Notes: generated from the sequence alone by a model not told the origin. Positions 42,146-54,828 are shown, counted from the stretch's first letter. The stretch: DNA of 64,000 nucleotides from Loripinus fragilis (GCA_964019695.1 OZ026524.1:28374164-28438163); one strand, 5' to 3'. Numbers and translations: made by a program.

Positions 42146-42998
42146 TCAAATGTATATCAACTCTCAAATGATGGTGCCGTTCGTAGCATAGTTAATTATA
42201 TATACTCATAATATCGAAAACAATTGCCCCTTTTTTAGAATATAACAGCCAATACATTTTTACAATAAGCATTAATTTGGAAGTTACCATGCTGATTTAA
42301 AAGGGTAAATATAACTACAATTGCTAGATATTCAATAATAATTTGAACTGACACAGTAAGAACAGGAAAGGATATTTTTCAGAGGGACCCCTGATTTTCT
42401 GAAAAATGCTCATTTTCATCACTATGGACCCCGTTGCCATGGAAAAGACGAGATATTGAAAAACGAAAGCAAGATTCAATACACAGTTTTTGGCACTCTA
42501 CTCAAATACGATGGTTTCATACAAATCTGTGACTATGCGTGCCGCGATTTTTTGGTGGTTACAGAGAATTGATTTTAAAAGCTTTGGGGAAATGGAAATT
42601 TAAGAATTCAAGCCAATAAATATTCTGCATTAGCCTTAACCTAAGTCACAAAAGGGCCATAATTCAATTAAAGTTTAGCGGATGACCTCCAAATTCGAAC
42701 TTGACCTGTATTTTATGATGCTTTGCCCTTCTGTAAACTTTGAATGAAATTGTTGCATCCCTTCAAAAGTAATTGATCGAACTACATTTAGACAAAATCT
42801 AAGTTAAAAAGGGGCCAAAACTCGGTCAAAATTTTGCCGATGCCCTTGTCATGACACAGAACGCAATATATCATCAGAGTCTACACTGTTGGCTTGGTTG
42901 AAAACCCATCTTTAGGACAGAAATACATCAAAGTTTAGAAATTCCGCCCTGTGATACCTTAAAACATACAATGTAAGTTGGTATTCGTATGCAAGTAG
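42146..42998. other. Intergenic stretch, nothing recognised
   Basis: AT-rich, no supported gene. Contains a partial X-box (gttgccatgg) at 42433. Confidence 0.45.
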
Positions 42999-45900
42999 AC
43001 ATGATCCTACTGAGATTATTTTGTTTTTGTCACTAAATGCCATTGTGGGAGGAATTAGAAATAGTAGTGATTTCGTGCTGTATATTTTGTTTTTATCACT
43101 AAATGAGATTGTGGGAGCTATTATACATAGTACTGAATCGTGCTGTATATTTTGTTTTGTCACTTAAGTAATTATGGGAGCAATTAGCAATTGTACTGGC
43201 ATCAAGCTGTATATTTTGTTTTTGTCAAATGTCACTGTGGAAGCAATAAGAAATAGTACTGAGATCGTGCTGTATATTGTGTTTTTGTCACTAAATTCCA
43301 TTGTGGGAGCAATAAGAAATAGTACTGAGATCGTGCTGTATATTTTGTTTCTGTCACTAAATTCTATTGTGGGAGCAATTAGAAATAGTACTGAGATCAT
43401 GCTGTATATTTTGTTTTTGTCACTAAATGCAATTGTAGGAGCAATGAAAACTAGTACTGAGATCGTGCTGTATATTGTGTTTTTGTCACTAAATGCCATT
43501 GCAGGAGCAATTAGGAATAGTACTGAGATCGAGCTGTTCATTTTTTGTCACTAAATGTCAACGTGGGAGCATTTAGGCATAGTACTGAATTCGTGCTGTA
43601 TATTTTGTTTTTGTCACTAAATGACATTGTAGGAGTAATTAGACATACATGTGGTACTGAGATCGTGCTTTATATTTTGTTTTGTCATTAAATGCCATTG
43701 TAGGAGTAATTAGACATACATCTAGTACTGTGGTCGTGCTGTATATTTTGTCCTTGTCACTAAATGACATTGTGGGAGCAATTATACTTAGTACTAAGAT
43801 CATGCTGTATATTTTCCTTTTGTCACTAAATTCCATTGTGGGAGCAATTAGAAACAGTACTGAGATTGTGCTGTATATTTTGTTTTTGACACTAAATGCC
43901 ATTGTGGGAGCAATAAAAAATAGTACTGAGATCATACTGTATATTCTGTTTTTGTCACTAAATGCAATTGTGGGAGCAAAAAGAAATAGTACTGAGATCG
44001 TACTGTATATTTTGCTTTTGTCACTAAATGCCATTGTGGGAGCATAAGAAATAGTACTGAGATCTTGCTGTATATTTTGTTTTTGTCACTAAATGCCATT
44101 ATGGGAGCAATTAGAAATAGTACTGAGATCGTGCTGTGTATTCTGTTTTTGTCACTAAATGCCATTGTGGGAGCAATTATACATAGTACTGAGATCGTCC
44201 TGTATATTTTGTTTTGTCACTGCCAATTGTGTGAGCAATTAGAAATAGTACAGAGATCAAGCTGTATATTTTGTTTCTGTCACTAAATGCCATTGTGGAA
44301 GCAATAAGAAATAGTACTGAGATCGTTCTGTGTATTTTGTTTTTGTCTATAAATGTCATTGTGGGAGCAATAAGAAATAGTACTGAGATCGTGCTGTATA
44401 TTTTGTTTCTGTCACTAAATGCCATTGTGGAAGCAATAAGAAATAGTACTGAGATCGTTCTGTGTATTTTGTTTTTGTCTATAAATGTCATTGTGGGAGC
44501 AATAAGAAATAGTACTGAGATCGTGCTGTATATTTTGCTTTTGTCACTAAATTACATTGTGGGAACAATTAGAAATAGTACTGAGATCATGCTGTTTTTG
44601 TCACTCAATGCCATGGTGGGGCCAATAAGAAATAGTACTGAGATCGTGCTGTGTACTTTGTTATTGTCACTAAATGCCATTGTGGGAGCAATTATACATA
44701 GTACTGAGATCGTCCTGTATATTTTGTTTTGTCACTAAATGCAATTGTGTGAGCAATTAGAAATAGTACTGAGATCGTGATGTATATTTTTTTGTCACTA
44801 AATGCCATTATGGGAGCAATTAGAAATAGTACTGAGATCGTGCTGTATATTTTGTTTTTGTAACTTAATTCCATTGTGGGAGCAATTAGAAATAGTACTG
44901 AGATCATGCTGTATATTTTGTTTTTGTCACTAAATGCCATTATGGGAGCAATTAGAAATAGTACTGAGATCGTGCTGTGTACTTTGTTATTGTCACTAAA
45001 TGCCATTGTGGGAGCAATTATACATAGTACTGAGATCGTCCTGTATATTTTGTTTTGTCACTAAATGCAATTGTGTGAGCAATTAGAAATAGTACTGAGA
45101 TCATGCTGTATATTTTGTTTTTGTCACTCAATGCCATTGTGGGAGCAATTAGAAATAGTACTGAGATCGTGCTGTGTACTTTGTTATTGTCACTAAATGC
45201 CATTGTGGGAGCAATTATACATAGTACTGAGATCGTCCTGTATATTTTGTTTTGTCACTAAATGCAATTGTGTGAGCAATTAGAAATAGTACTGAGATCG
45301 TGATGTATATTTTTTTGTCACTAAATGCCATTATGGGAGCAATTAGAAATAGTACTGAGATCGTGCTGTATATTTTGTTTTGTCACTAAATGCAATTGTG
45401 TGAGCAATTAGAAATAGTACTGAGATCGTGATGTATATTTTGTTTTGTCACTAAATGCAATTGTGTGAGCAATTAGAAATAGTACTGAGATCATGCTGTA
45501 TATTTTGTTTTTGTCACTCAATGCCATAATGGGAGCAATTAGAAATAGTACTGAGATCGTGCTGTGTACTTTGTTATTGTCACTAAATGCCATTGTGGGA
45601 GCAATTATACATAGTACTGAGATCGTCCTGTATATTTTGTTTTGTCACTAAATGCAATTGTGTGAGCAATTAGAAATAGTACTGAGATCGTGATGTATAT
45701 TTTTTTGTCACTAAATGCCATTATGGGAGCAATTAGAAATAGTACTGAGATCGTGCTGTATATTTTGTTTTTGTAACTTAATTCCATTGTGGGAGCAATT
45801 AGAAATAGTACTCCGATCGTGCTGTTCATTTTTTTACACTAAATGTCATCGTGGGAGCAATTAGACATAGTACTGAATTCGTGCTGTATATTTTTTGTCA

Positions 45901-46129
45901 CTAAATGACATTGTGCGAGCAATAAGACATACATGTGGTACTGAGATCGTGCTTTATATTTTGTTTTGTCATTAAATGCCATTGTAGGAGTAATTAGACA
46001 TACATCTAGTACTGTGGTCGTGCTGTATATTTTGCTTTTGTAACTAAATGACATTGTGGGAGCAATTATACTTAGTACTGAGCTCATGCTATATATTTTG
46101 TTTTTGTCACTAAATGCCATTGTGGGAGC
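42999..46129. repeat. 66-bp satellite array, about 47 units, with higher-order repeats
   Basis: Unit: tagtactgagatcgtgctgt + atattttgtttttgtcacta + aatgccattgtgggagcaat + tagaaa. Because 66 is 3 x 22, both strands show long frames with a 22-residue period (plus LYILFLSLNAIVGAIRNSTEI, minus FLIAPTMAFSDKNKIYST-like). Units of 60-65 bp (loss of one t or a block) break the frames. Variant units with atacatagtactgagatcgtcc recur at about 44186, 44696, 45020, 45221 and 45606, marking multi-unit higher-order repeats. Confidence 0.9.
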
Positions 46130-46559
46130 TCTGGAGAGTCCCTACCACATTGCCATGGTCTCTGGGACACACTTTACACAGGGGACGAAATTGATTGTAA
46201 TACTTGTCTCCTCTGGGAATGCTAAGAGTAGGACCCACCAGTTTGCGGTGGGTGGCTTTTTCGGTAACTCGAAGGGGATGGTCTGGAGACTGAGAGCATG
46301 CAGAATATGGACGTTTATAAATTCTGTATGACTCAACACGTCTTTTTGGCCTCTTTGACGGGGTAGACTGAGTTGGAAACACAGCCCAGTGTTTCTAATC
46401 GGCTTTGTAATGTTGAGCCCCAGTATTCTGAAAATGTAAAAAAAAATACTTCTTATATCTTCGTTCTATAGTATCGTTCTGATCCCAACCATGTGTCCAT
46501 TATCTTATACTTTCTTTCTTTTATAAAATGATCCTGGAAGGCAGTGGCTTAACGGGTCA
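46130..46559. other. Unique stretch between satellite and LINE
   Basis: Starts abruptly after gtgggagc. It has a GC-richer segment (acccaccagtttgcggtggg) and overlapping short frames on both strands with no family resemblance. Part may be the 5' UTR of the LINE that follows. Confidence 0.4.
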
Positions 46560-46701
46560 ATTGTGCAGATTCTATTTGTGCAAGTATACCTTCTATGTAA
46601 CTCTAGCACTGGACGTCGGACATCCGCTCAATTAAAGTGCTCCCTTGTTGGGCTCCATGGTGGGTGGGGAGCATGGAGGATGAATCAAACAACTTAACTA
46701 C

Positions 46702-48055
46702 ATGGCTAAACAAAACGCAAAAAAACGTCACATAGCAAATTCAGATACTGACTCTGAAAACTCGCACCCAGCTTCTCAATCATCTAAATCAAGTTCGTCA
46801 AGTTCGTCTACCTCAACCAAAAAGCCTTATGTACCCAGATTTTTAATAATCCACTCAGAAAAAGGAGAGATTATTTCTTCCCTTTCTCCGTTTGTTGTAC
46901 ATAAAACCATAATGAGCATTGCAGGAGAACCAAAGAGCATAAAGAACCTAAGGTCTGGTGATCTTTTGATACAATGTGGTAAAGAATCACACGAAAAAAA
47001 TCTACTACAGATGAAGAAATTTTGTGGTCTAAAATGCTCCGTAACACTCCATCCATCCTTGAACACATCCAAGGGTATTATTTGCTGTCCAGCCTTGAAC
47101 AGAGTGGCAAGCGATGATATCAAGGAAGGCATGGTTGAACAGGGAGTTACGGATGTACGTAGAATCACTGTACGTCATGATGGTGTCATAAAATTAACCA
47201 ACACATATGTTCTTACATTTAACTCAACTAACATACCTACAGTTGTTAAAATAGGCTTAATGCAAGTGAAAGTAGATGTCTATATACCAAACCCACTTCG
47301 ATGTTACAATTGTTAAGTGTTTGGTCACCACGAAAATAAATGTGGTAGACACCCTGTATGCTGCAACTGCGGTAAGCCTGAACATTGTGGACCATCTGGC
47401 GTGTGTGACAAACCAGCCAAATGTGTCAACTGCTCAGGTGATCACCCTGCAAACTCAAAGCAATGCCCACAATGGGAAAAAGAGAAGAAAATTCTCAAAA
47501 TCAAACGTGAAAACAACTTATCACTTCCTGAAGCTCGTCAACAATACAAACAATTTTACACAGGTCAAACCTATGCAAGTGCTGTAAAACCAGGCACGTG
47601 CAACAAATCTACACTACCGACAACAAAAGCAACCAGACAGACGACAGCTTTACCAAATACTTAAAACAACAAGCATCAGAGAAAATGCAAGGTACACAAG
47701 AAAAAAGTAACTCATCTCCTCATCCAGGAAAAAGTAACTCATCTCATCCTGGGCCAGTCTTCAAGCAGCAACCCTTGATATTATGAAGAAAGATGAGAAG
47801 AAGAAAAAAATAGAAGAGAAAGACAAACTCAATAAACAAGAAAAAGAAGAAAGACGACAGCAATATCACAAAGAACAAGCACAGAAAGAAAAAGAAGCAG
47901 CACAAAAAGCAAAACAAGCTGAAAAGAATCCATTTTCTGTCTTTACTGAAAAAGATGGTGAGGAGGTCATAGACGATGATTTTGTGGTTTTCACAGAGCC
48001 ATCTTCCAGTGATCACCTCCCTAAAGGCACACTTTCACGATTACCATTAACCTAA
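46702..48055 (+). pseudogene. LINE ORF1 protein (zinc-knuckle nucleic-acid chaperone), copy B
   Basis: ATG start followed by a Ser-rich N-terminus (SSKSSSSSSSTSTKK), then a globular part (YVPRFLIIHSEKGEIISSL, VDVYIPNPLRC). Three cysteine motifs follow: CYNC-stop-VFGHHENKC, CCNCGKPEHCGPSGVC and CVNCSGDHPANSKQC. The stop at 47314-47316 falls inside the first knuckle. The frame then runs to 47664, and shifts near 47620 and 47750 lead to a lysine/glutamate-rich tail (47783-48055) ending FVVFTEPSSSDHLPKGTL. LINE ORF1 proteins bind element RNA; knuckles of this kind are usual in I- and Jockey-group elements. ORF2 starts 50 bp downstream. Confidence 0.8.
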
Positions 48056-48104
48056 ATAATGGAGGGTTTCAATCTTACCATTATTCTTTTTACCCCTTTT
48101 AAGT

Positions 48105-49103
48105 ATGGATTTTAAACATAAAATTATACAATGGAATTGTCGAGGTTTAAAACCTAATTATAATGAAGTATCATTATTGATTTCTAAATATAATCCGTCT
48201 GTATTTTGTTTTCAGGAGACATTTCTTAAACCAGATGATAACATCTCATTAAAAAGTTTTAATGTATATAACTATGTTCATATTGATTGTCTGAGGCCCT
48301 CTGGTGGTGCCTCAATATTTGTAAAATCATCTTTCCCACAAAGAAAGATTGATTTACAAACAGAACTACAAGCAACTGCTATTTCTGTCACTCTTGACAG
48401 AGAAATAACCATTTGTTCTGTATATATTCCTGCATCATTTTCTCTTAACTCCCAACACTAAGACAACTTACTGCAACAACTTCCTTCTCCGTATATCCTA
48501 TTAGGCGACTTCAATGGTCACAATATCCCCTGGGGTGGTCAAAACAATGATTCCAGAGGCGAAATTATCGAAAATTTCATTACAAAGAATGACATATGTA
48601 TTATGAATGATAAGTCTTACACTTATCATTCTCCAAGTACAAAGTCTTTTACATCTATTGATCTTTCTTTCTGCCATCAATCACTGTTTCTTGATTATAA
48701 TTGGTCTGTATGTGAAGACCAACATAATAGTGATCACTTCCCTATCATCATTGAACTGAACACTTTTTCAAAAGAGGACCACAGTCCAAAATGGAAATTA
48801 AATAGAGCCAACTGGGATCTATTTAATACTCTATGCACTGGTAAATTGATACCAGAAAACTTCAAAGAATCTTCTGATCCTATATCTGATTTTACTTCTA
48901 CGCTTATTGAAATATCTAAAGAATGTATTCCTCAAACTTCGACAAATCCAACTAAAAGTAATCCATGGTACAATGATGACTGTAAAAAAGCAATTAAACA
49001 ACGCAAACAAGCTCTATCTAAATTCAAAAGATCTCCAAGTACCAACAATTTTAATGACATCAAAGTATTTAGAGCTAAAGCCCGTAGAACAAGTAAAATT
49101 TAG
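48105..49103 (+). pseudogene. LINE ORF2: AP-type endonuclease domain, copy B
   Basis: This domain nicks the target DNA to prime reverse transcription. Motifs in order: IIQWNCRGLKPNYNEV; VFCFQETFL (catalytic Glu); SGGASIFVKSSF; a TAA at 48459-48461; then YILLGDFNGHNIPWG (Asp/Asn catalytic pair); SFTSIDLSF; and NSDHFPIIIEL (catalytic Asp-His). Apart from the TAA the frame is open from 48105 to 49103. The linker to RT (KAIKQRKQALSKFKRS) is lysine-rich. Further stops follow at 49101 and about 49158. Confidence 0.85.
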
Positions 49104-49172
49104 AAGCATAAGTCATGGAGATCTTATGTTTCGAAAATCAGTCATAAAACACCTATTTAAAAGGTTTGGGAT

Positions 49173-51875
49173 ATGATAAGAAAATTCTCTGGAAAAAGCA
49201 AATCCCCCAGTTACACACATTTAAACAGAGTGGGTGCTGATAGCAAAGCAACTTCAAAAACAGACATTGCTGACACTTTAGGAGAAACTTTTTGTCACAA
49301 CTCATCATCATTCAATTACTCTGAATCCTTCAGAAAGATTAAAACAGAACAAGAGAAAGTTAAATTGAATTTTAAATCACAAAATAATGAATTTTATAAC
49401 AAAGATATTAATTTAGATGAATTAGTTGAATCTATTCAACTATCACATGACTAAGCCACGGGTCCTGATGAGATCCACTATCAAATGCTTAAACATCTCC
49501 CAGATACTTCCGTTGAAACCCTTTTGAATATATTTAATTACGTTTTGACTACTGGTAAATTTCCAGAAGATTGGCAATATGCAACAGTTATTGCTATTCC
49601 CAAAAATAGTAAGTGAGTATGATCAGGAAATACCACAATCACAAACTGCAGACAACCCCGTGGCATCTCGAGGAAGAGCCGCTCAACCATCACGAGATAC
49701 CAGGAAGACAAATTAAGCAAAGCAATCAGCTCTCTCTTCCCCATCAAGATGATTGCAATACTAGAATGGATATAAAGTAACGTACAACAAAACATAGAAC
49801 AATTACAGACTCCCACAATGGGAGTAACAATAAACAAAAAGTCAACAACAACAGAACCACCGCCTTAGAACGGACAGCAGCCTAAGCCACCGTGGGGCTT
49901 AAATGCATTTTACTGGTACCAAATCTTCGCCCTAGATTCTGCTGTTGTTGAAGTACAAGAAATGTTCAGCTCGCATGGAGGCCATCTAACTAATGCAATG
50001 TATCATCATGGAAAACACTCTAATCAAATTAACACTCCATGATGAAACAGAGAAAAGGGCTCATGACTCACAGATAGTCAGAGCTAAAGAAAACCTCAAG
50101 TTGAGCCACGGTGGGTCCAGCTACAGATAAGCATCAGGCACCAACCCACGGACTAAAGCTTTACGTCAGAGCCGTCATAGAGTCTAAGGTTTGACCCACT
50201 GTTGTGCAATTAAAGAGGAAACCATAGCTATAAACCGTGATTGGGTTAAAAACTAGGCATGCAGACTGTCGCATGATATCCAAATTATATCCAACCCTTA
50301 TATAACGTTTTACTATCTTTTTGAATTGATCACTAAAATTAGGTTTTCCAACAATTCGTTTGAATTTATAGATTAAATCACCATAAAATATAGGTTCTGA
50401 TATGCCTTGTTGCAGAAGAGTTTTTAACCCAACGTTGTATTTAATAATTAACTCTGAGTGTCTGTAGTAGAATTTAGAAAATGCTGTTCGAATTTTATGA
50501 TATCTATAACCTTGTTTTAATAATTTAGCAGTTAAAAATAAGTTTCTGTTAAAACCTGGTAAAGATCCTGCGGAACCTAATCATTATAGACCCACAGCTT
50601 TAACAAGTTGTCTATGTAAAACACTTCAAAGAATGATTAATAAAAGACTAACTTGGTGTTTAGAATCAAATAATCATATATCGCGGTTCCTGTCTGGTTT
50701 CAGATCAGACTGCAGTACAACTGATAATTTAGTTAGATTAGAAACCTTCATATGTGATGCCTATATTAAAAAGGAACATGTAGTTTTTTTATTTGGAATA
50801 AGCTTATGATACCACATGGAGATACGGCATTTTAAAAGATATCCTCAAATTAGGATTAAGAGGTAGACTTCCTACATTCATTTAAAACTTCCTTGCAGAA
50901 CATACCATGCAAGTCCGAGTTGGCTCCTCTCTGTCTGACTATTATGACCAGGAGCAAGGTGTACCTCAAGGGGGCGTTCTGTCTACAACACTTTTTAGCA
51001 TCAAAATTAATGATACTATGAAATGTTTAGGAAATCTTACTGATTGCTCATCATATGTTGATGACTTCTGTATCTGTTATCGCTCAAAAAGCATGGCGAC
51101 GATTGAACGTCAACTGTAACACAATTTGAATAAGGTAGAAAATTGTGCAACAAGCAATGGTTTTAAGTTTTTCAAATCTAAGACACAGTGTGTAAATTTC
51201 TGTCAGTTGCGCAAGCAGCATGATGATTCTGTTTTACATTTATATGGATCACCTATTCCAGTTGTTGAGGAATCTAAATTCCTTGGCACTTTATTTAATA
51301 GAAAACTCAGTCTTTTACCCCATATTGAATATCTCAAAGCTAAATGTTTAAAAGCATTGAATCTTTTAAAAGTGCTCTCCCATACATCTTGGGGTGCAGA
51401 CCAAACTACACTTCTTAAGCTTTATTGGTCACTAGTCTGGTCAAATTTAGACTATGGATGTATTATATATGGCTCTGCACGAAAATCATATCTTCAAACG
51501 CTTGATCCTATACATAACCAAGGACTTAGGTTAGCTTTAGGAGCTTTTAGAACTTCTCCTGTTGAAAGTCTCTATGTGGAAGCAGACGAACCGTCATTAT
51601 ACTCACGAAGAGAGAAACTCTCTTTGCAATATGCTATAAGACTTACTGCAAACCCATCGAATCCTGCTCATGAAGTTACATTCCCACCAAATTATGTTGA
51701 TTTATATAAACAAAAACCTAAAGCTATTAAATCATTTGGCATCAGAATTTCACCACTCTTAGAATCTGCCAATATCAAACCACAAAATGTTGAAAAACAT
51801 TTAACACCAAATATTCCAGCTTGGTGTGTAAAACAACCTGACATACTTTTCGATTTACACTCGGGGGAAATCTGA
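49173..51875 (+). pseudogene. LINE ORF2: reverse transcriptase, copy B (interrupted)
   Basis: Starts in the pre-RT linker (KFSGKSKSPSYTHLNRVG), reaches ELVESIQLSHD and hits a TAA where copy A has TCA (49452-49454). ATGPDEIHYQMLKHL and TGKFPEDWQYATVIAIPK follow, then the Penelope insertion (49604-50550). RT resumes with KPGKDPAEPN and RSDCSTTDNLVRLETF, has a frameshift and loss in the first catalytic block (near 50787-50800), then keeps QGVPQGGVLSTTLFSIKIND and YVDD (51054-51065). A premature TAA (51117-51119) precedes the thumb, open from 51126 to 51875. Copy B keeps two segments (33 and 21 bp) that copy A has lost. Confidence 0.85.
49604..50550 (-). mobile_element. Truncated Penelope-like insertion inside the LINE
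   Basis: 947 bp closely matching 37962-38910 (same 3' end aaaaatagtaagtgag, truncated at agtttctgtt). The empty site is visible in LINE copy A at about 21175-21190 (attcccaaacctggtaaag). Here attcccaaa precedes and aaacctggt follows, so at most aaa is duplicated. Like the larger copy it carries the C-terminal coding tail and 3' UTR. Confidence 0.85.
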
Positions 51876-51889
51876 TTCAAATCCACATA

Positions 51890-52640
51890 TATTAAAAGAT
51901 GATTTCAGACGGCTGCAAAGTCGTAATAAGAATTATCAACAAGTTTATACTGATGGGTCAAAGGTTGACTCAAAGGTTGGCTGTGCTGTTATATCAGGCA
52001 ACCATAGTAATATGCAACGTATACCTGATGATTCATCAATTTTGACTGCTTAAGCCAAAGCAGTTGATCTAGCTTTAGATTTTATAAGAACTTGTGACAC
52101 TATCAATAAATTTATTATATTTTCTGACTCGCTTTCTGTATTGAAAGCAATGAACCATACCAGTTCAAAGAATCCACAGATTCAGAAACTTTTAGAAAAA
52201 TGTCACAAGCTTTTAGCTAATAAGAAATTGTTCTCTGTTGGATTCCTAGTCAAATAAGCATTCTGTGGAATGAGATGATAGACCAGCAAGCAAAAATATC
52301 GCTTTCATTAGAACCAACTTCTTTTAAGATTCCATTTTCTAATTTAAAGCCATCTATCAATAAATATATCTTGGAAGAATTGCAAACTTCATTGAATAAC
52401 AGCATTGAAAATAAACTTCTTGACATAAAACCAACTATGGGTGAACATCAATCAGTTGTTCGAAACATTAGAAAAGAAGAAGCTCGACTCCGTTTAGGTC
52501 ATACAAGAATCACTCAATTTTACTGACTACAAGCTGAAGAGCAGCTACAATGTGTTGGTTGTGACGCACCATTCACTGTACGTCACTTCCTTTTGACATG
52601 TAGCGAATTTGCACAAGTAAGAAATAGATAACATGAAAGA
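51890..52640 (+). pseudogene. LINE RNase H and C-terminal motif, copy B (dead)
   Basis: Shows VYTDGSKVDSKVGCAVI and IFSDSLSVLKAMNHTSS, but the catalytic glutamate codon is TAA (TA-stop-AKAVD, about 52051). A frameshift and stops follow near 52230-52270, then ILEELQTSLNNSIENKL, ARLRLGHTRITQFY with TGA instead of a residue, and CVGCDAPFTVRHFLLTC. A clear comparison with the intact domain at 22475-23247. Confidence 0.85.
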
Positions 52641-53030
52641 ATTATTTCAAGATACATATATTGATAGTATTATGACATTTTTAAGACAAATAAATCTTTT
52701 TAACAAAATCTAATTGCTATTTTTAAAATCATGTTTTGTTTGACATTTGTATCAGACCATAATTTAGATTATTTAATGTTGTATTCTGTTCAGTTAAAGA
52801 ACATGTACAGTTATCTGAATAGCTCTTTGAATTTGTCAGATATTGTACGCAATCTCCTGTCAACAATCGTATTGCAACTAATTATCATTATACAAACTTA
52901 TCATCATCATTCCTTTTATTTTATCTTATAAATTTTTACTTTTTCCATCCACATCATGTTTAGTTTAATACCGTCTGTCGCTAATGACCCACAAGGGTTG
53001 ATGCATCGTTAAGCACCTAACAAACAAACA

Positions 53031-53159
53031 AGCATGGCGTCGCGTCTGAGTATAATATAACGCCATGTAATGACATCGATAGACCACTAGGTGTTTACAG
53101 ATTTAGGTAACGTTATGAAATGACGCCAATGTAAACGTCACGTATTTATGGCAAACTCT
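53031..53159. other. Short spacer between LINEs
   Basis: atggcgtcgcgtctgag... and several acgtcac/acgttatg words. No gene recognised. Confidence 0.4.
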
Positions 53160-54828
53160 AGACGTGTTCACACCAAAATGCGACAACAAAATTATTTTAA
53201 AGTCATACGATAAATAGAATCTAACATTCGTGCTCTAATGAACGAAGTGGACTTAGTAAATAAATATTTTACATCTATATCAGAGATTCTCAACAGAAAT
53301 TCTGACAGAACACCTGACATTGACAAGCTGCAGCATCTCACAAACAGTAAGTCACCAGGAGACACTTTTTTTACTCGTGGCCAAGTAATATCATTCATAA
53401 ACAGACTGGATTCTACAAAAGCAACCGGAATTAATGGCCTGGGCCCAAAAATATTAAATTAGCAGCTGATATCTTAACTCCATCAATAGCACTGCTCATA
53501 AACAGAAGTATTATAAGGGGGCAATTTTCATCACAGCTGAAATGTGCTAAAGTCTTCCCTATATTTAAAGCCCACAATTTCAAAAATATTCGAAAAGCAT
53601 ATTAACCATAATTTAATGGGTTATCTAAACCAATACAAGTTGATAAATGAAAGTCAATCAGGATTTCGACCAAAACATAGCTGCCAATCTGTACTGATCA
53701 AACTAATAGACCAGTGGAAAGAATGCATTGATAAAGACGATATTGTAGGCACGCTCTTTATAGACTTTTGAAAAGCTTTTGATGTAGTAGCTCACAACAT
53801 ATTATTAAGAAAATTACAAATATATAAATTTAGTCCAAATGCCATTCGATGGTTCCAATCGTACTTGGTAAGCTTTAGTAACTGATAATGGTTTATCAGA
53901 ATATGCACAAGTACGTTCAGGAGTCTCTCAAGGCTCGATACTTGGCGCTACTTTATTTTTACTATTTATAAATGATCTACCACTGTCCCTTCAATACTGT
54001 TCATCTGACTTCTATGCAGATAATGCAACTTTTCATAAGCATTATAAAGATATACATACCATTGAAAGCAGAATACAATCCAATTTCATTGCCTCTAAGC
54101 TGTGGAGTACCTCAAACAAAACGCACATTCATTATAAAACATCCTGTATGACAATAGGCACTAGACAAAGGTTAGATGACACAGATCATTTAGATATCAA
54201 AGCTGATAACATAAGGTCTGTATCCAATCAAAAACTGTTGGAACTTCATATTGATGAAAATTTAAACTGGAATACTCATATAGATAATCTTTGTAAGGTT
54301 GTCTCCTCCAAAATATCTCTGCTGTGACAGCTGGCTGAGTATTGTCCCTTGCCTGTTTAAAAACAATTTCTTCAAGGATACATCCTTCCATTACTTGATT
54401 ACAGTTCTATCACTTGGGGATCAACATCTACTGCCAATATTGAAAGGTTATCAAAGTTGCAGAAAAGATCAGCGCGGATTATACTCAAAGCAGACTTTTA
54501 TACTCCATCTGTCTTAAAGTTTCAGGAGCTTGGCTGGGTTTCTGTTAGAAGCAGAATAAACTATAATAAAGATGTCGTTATATATAAGACATTAAGCAAC
54601 ATGACACCCGGCTACATAACAAAATTGCTCATACCAACGTCCCAGACACACTCATTAAATCTAAGATCAGGACCAAATGGTACTTTATATACACCTTTAG
54701 CACGTACTTCGCTGTATAGTGGTGCATTTTCTTGTTCAGCTCCCAAACTCTGGAACTCATTTCCTCAAGAAGTTAGAAATTCTACATTCATAAGTGCTTT
54801 TAAAAGAACCGTAAGAATGATTTGCTAA
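53160..54828 (+). pseudogene. LINE reverse transcriptase, CR1/L2-like, 5'-truncated and internally deleted
   Basis: Coding blocks in order: MNEVDLVNKYFTSISEILN; LDSTKATGINGLGPKIL; ADILTPSIALLINRS and QLKCAKVFPIFKA; an abrupt jump (loss of the NYRPIS block) to PTISKIFEKHINHNLMGYL; NESQSGFRPKHSCQSVLIK; GTLFIDF-stop-KAFDVVAHN (first catalytic Asp kept); VRSGVSQGSILGATLFLLF; FYADNATFHKH, where the second Asp of the YADD site is Asn; then QKRSARIILKADFYTPSV and FSCSAPKLWNSFPQEVRN near the end (stop 54826-54828). There is no RNase H. The clade guess is by motif style only. At least two frameshifts and four stops. Confidence 0.75.

Larger units (their letters stand above)
46560..53030 (+). mobile_element. 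Near full-length LINE with RNase H (I/Nimb-type), copy B, split by a Penelope insertion
   Basis: In order: GC-richer leader, ORF1 with three zinc knuckles, ORF2 with AP-endonuclease, RT, RNase H and a C-terminal cysteine motif, and a 3' UTR ending cgttaagcacctaacaaaca. A 947-bp Penelope-like piece at 49604-50550 interrupts the RT. Without it the element is about 5.5 kb, normal for the I group. Its 5' limit is uncertain (46.4-46.7 kb). It shares the 3' end with copy A at 20975-23625. Many stops and frameshifts make it inactive. Confidence 0.85.

Noticed and set aside
43164..45829. Many long overlapping open frames on both strands
   Set aside because: They follow the 22-codon period of a 66-bp satellite, exist on both strands and have no start context or domain. 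Not genes.
42999..46129. CRISPR-like array
   Set aside because: Units are contiguous satellite monomers with no unique spacers, and the window is eukaryotic.
47744..48016. Minus-strand hydrophobic frame
   Set aside because: Complement of the lysine/glutamate-rich ORF1 tail; a shadow.
37962..50550. Segmental duplication linking 37.96-38.91 kb and 49.60-50.55 kb
   Set aside because: The match stops exactly at the retroelement 3' end, flanks are unrelated and an empty LINE site exists. Independent retrotransposition explains it.
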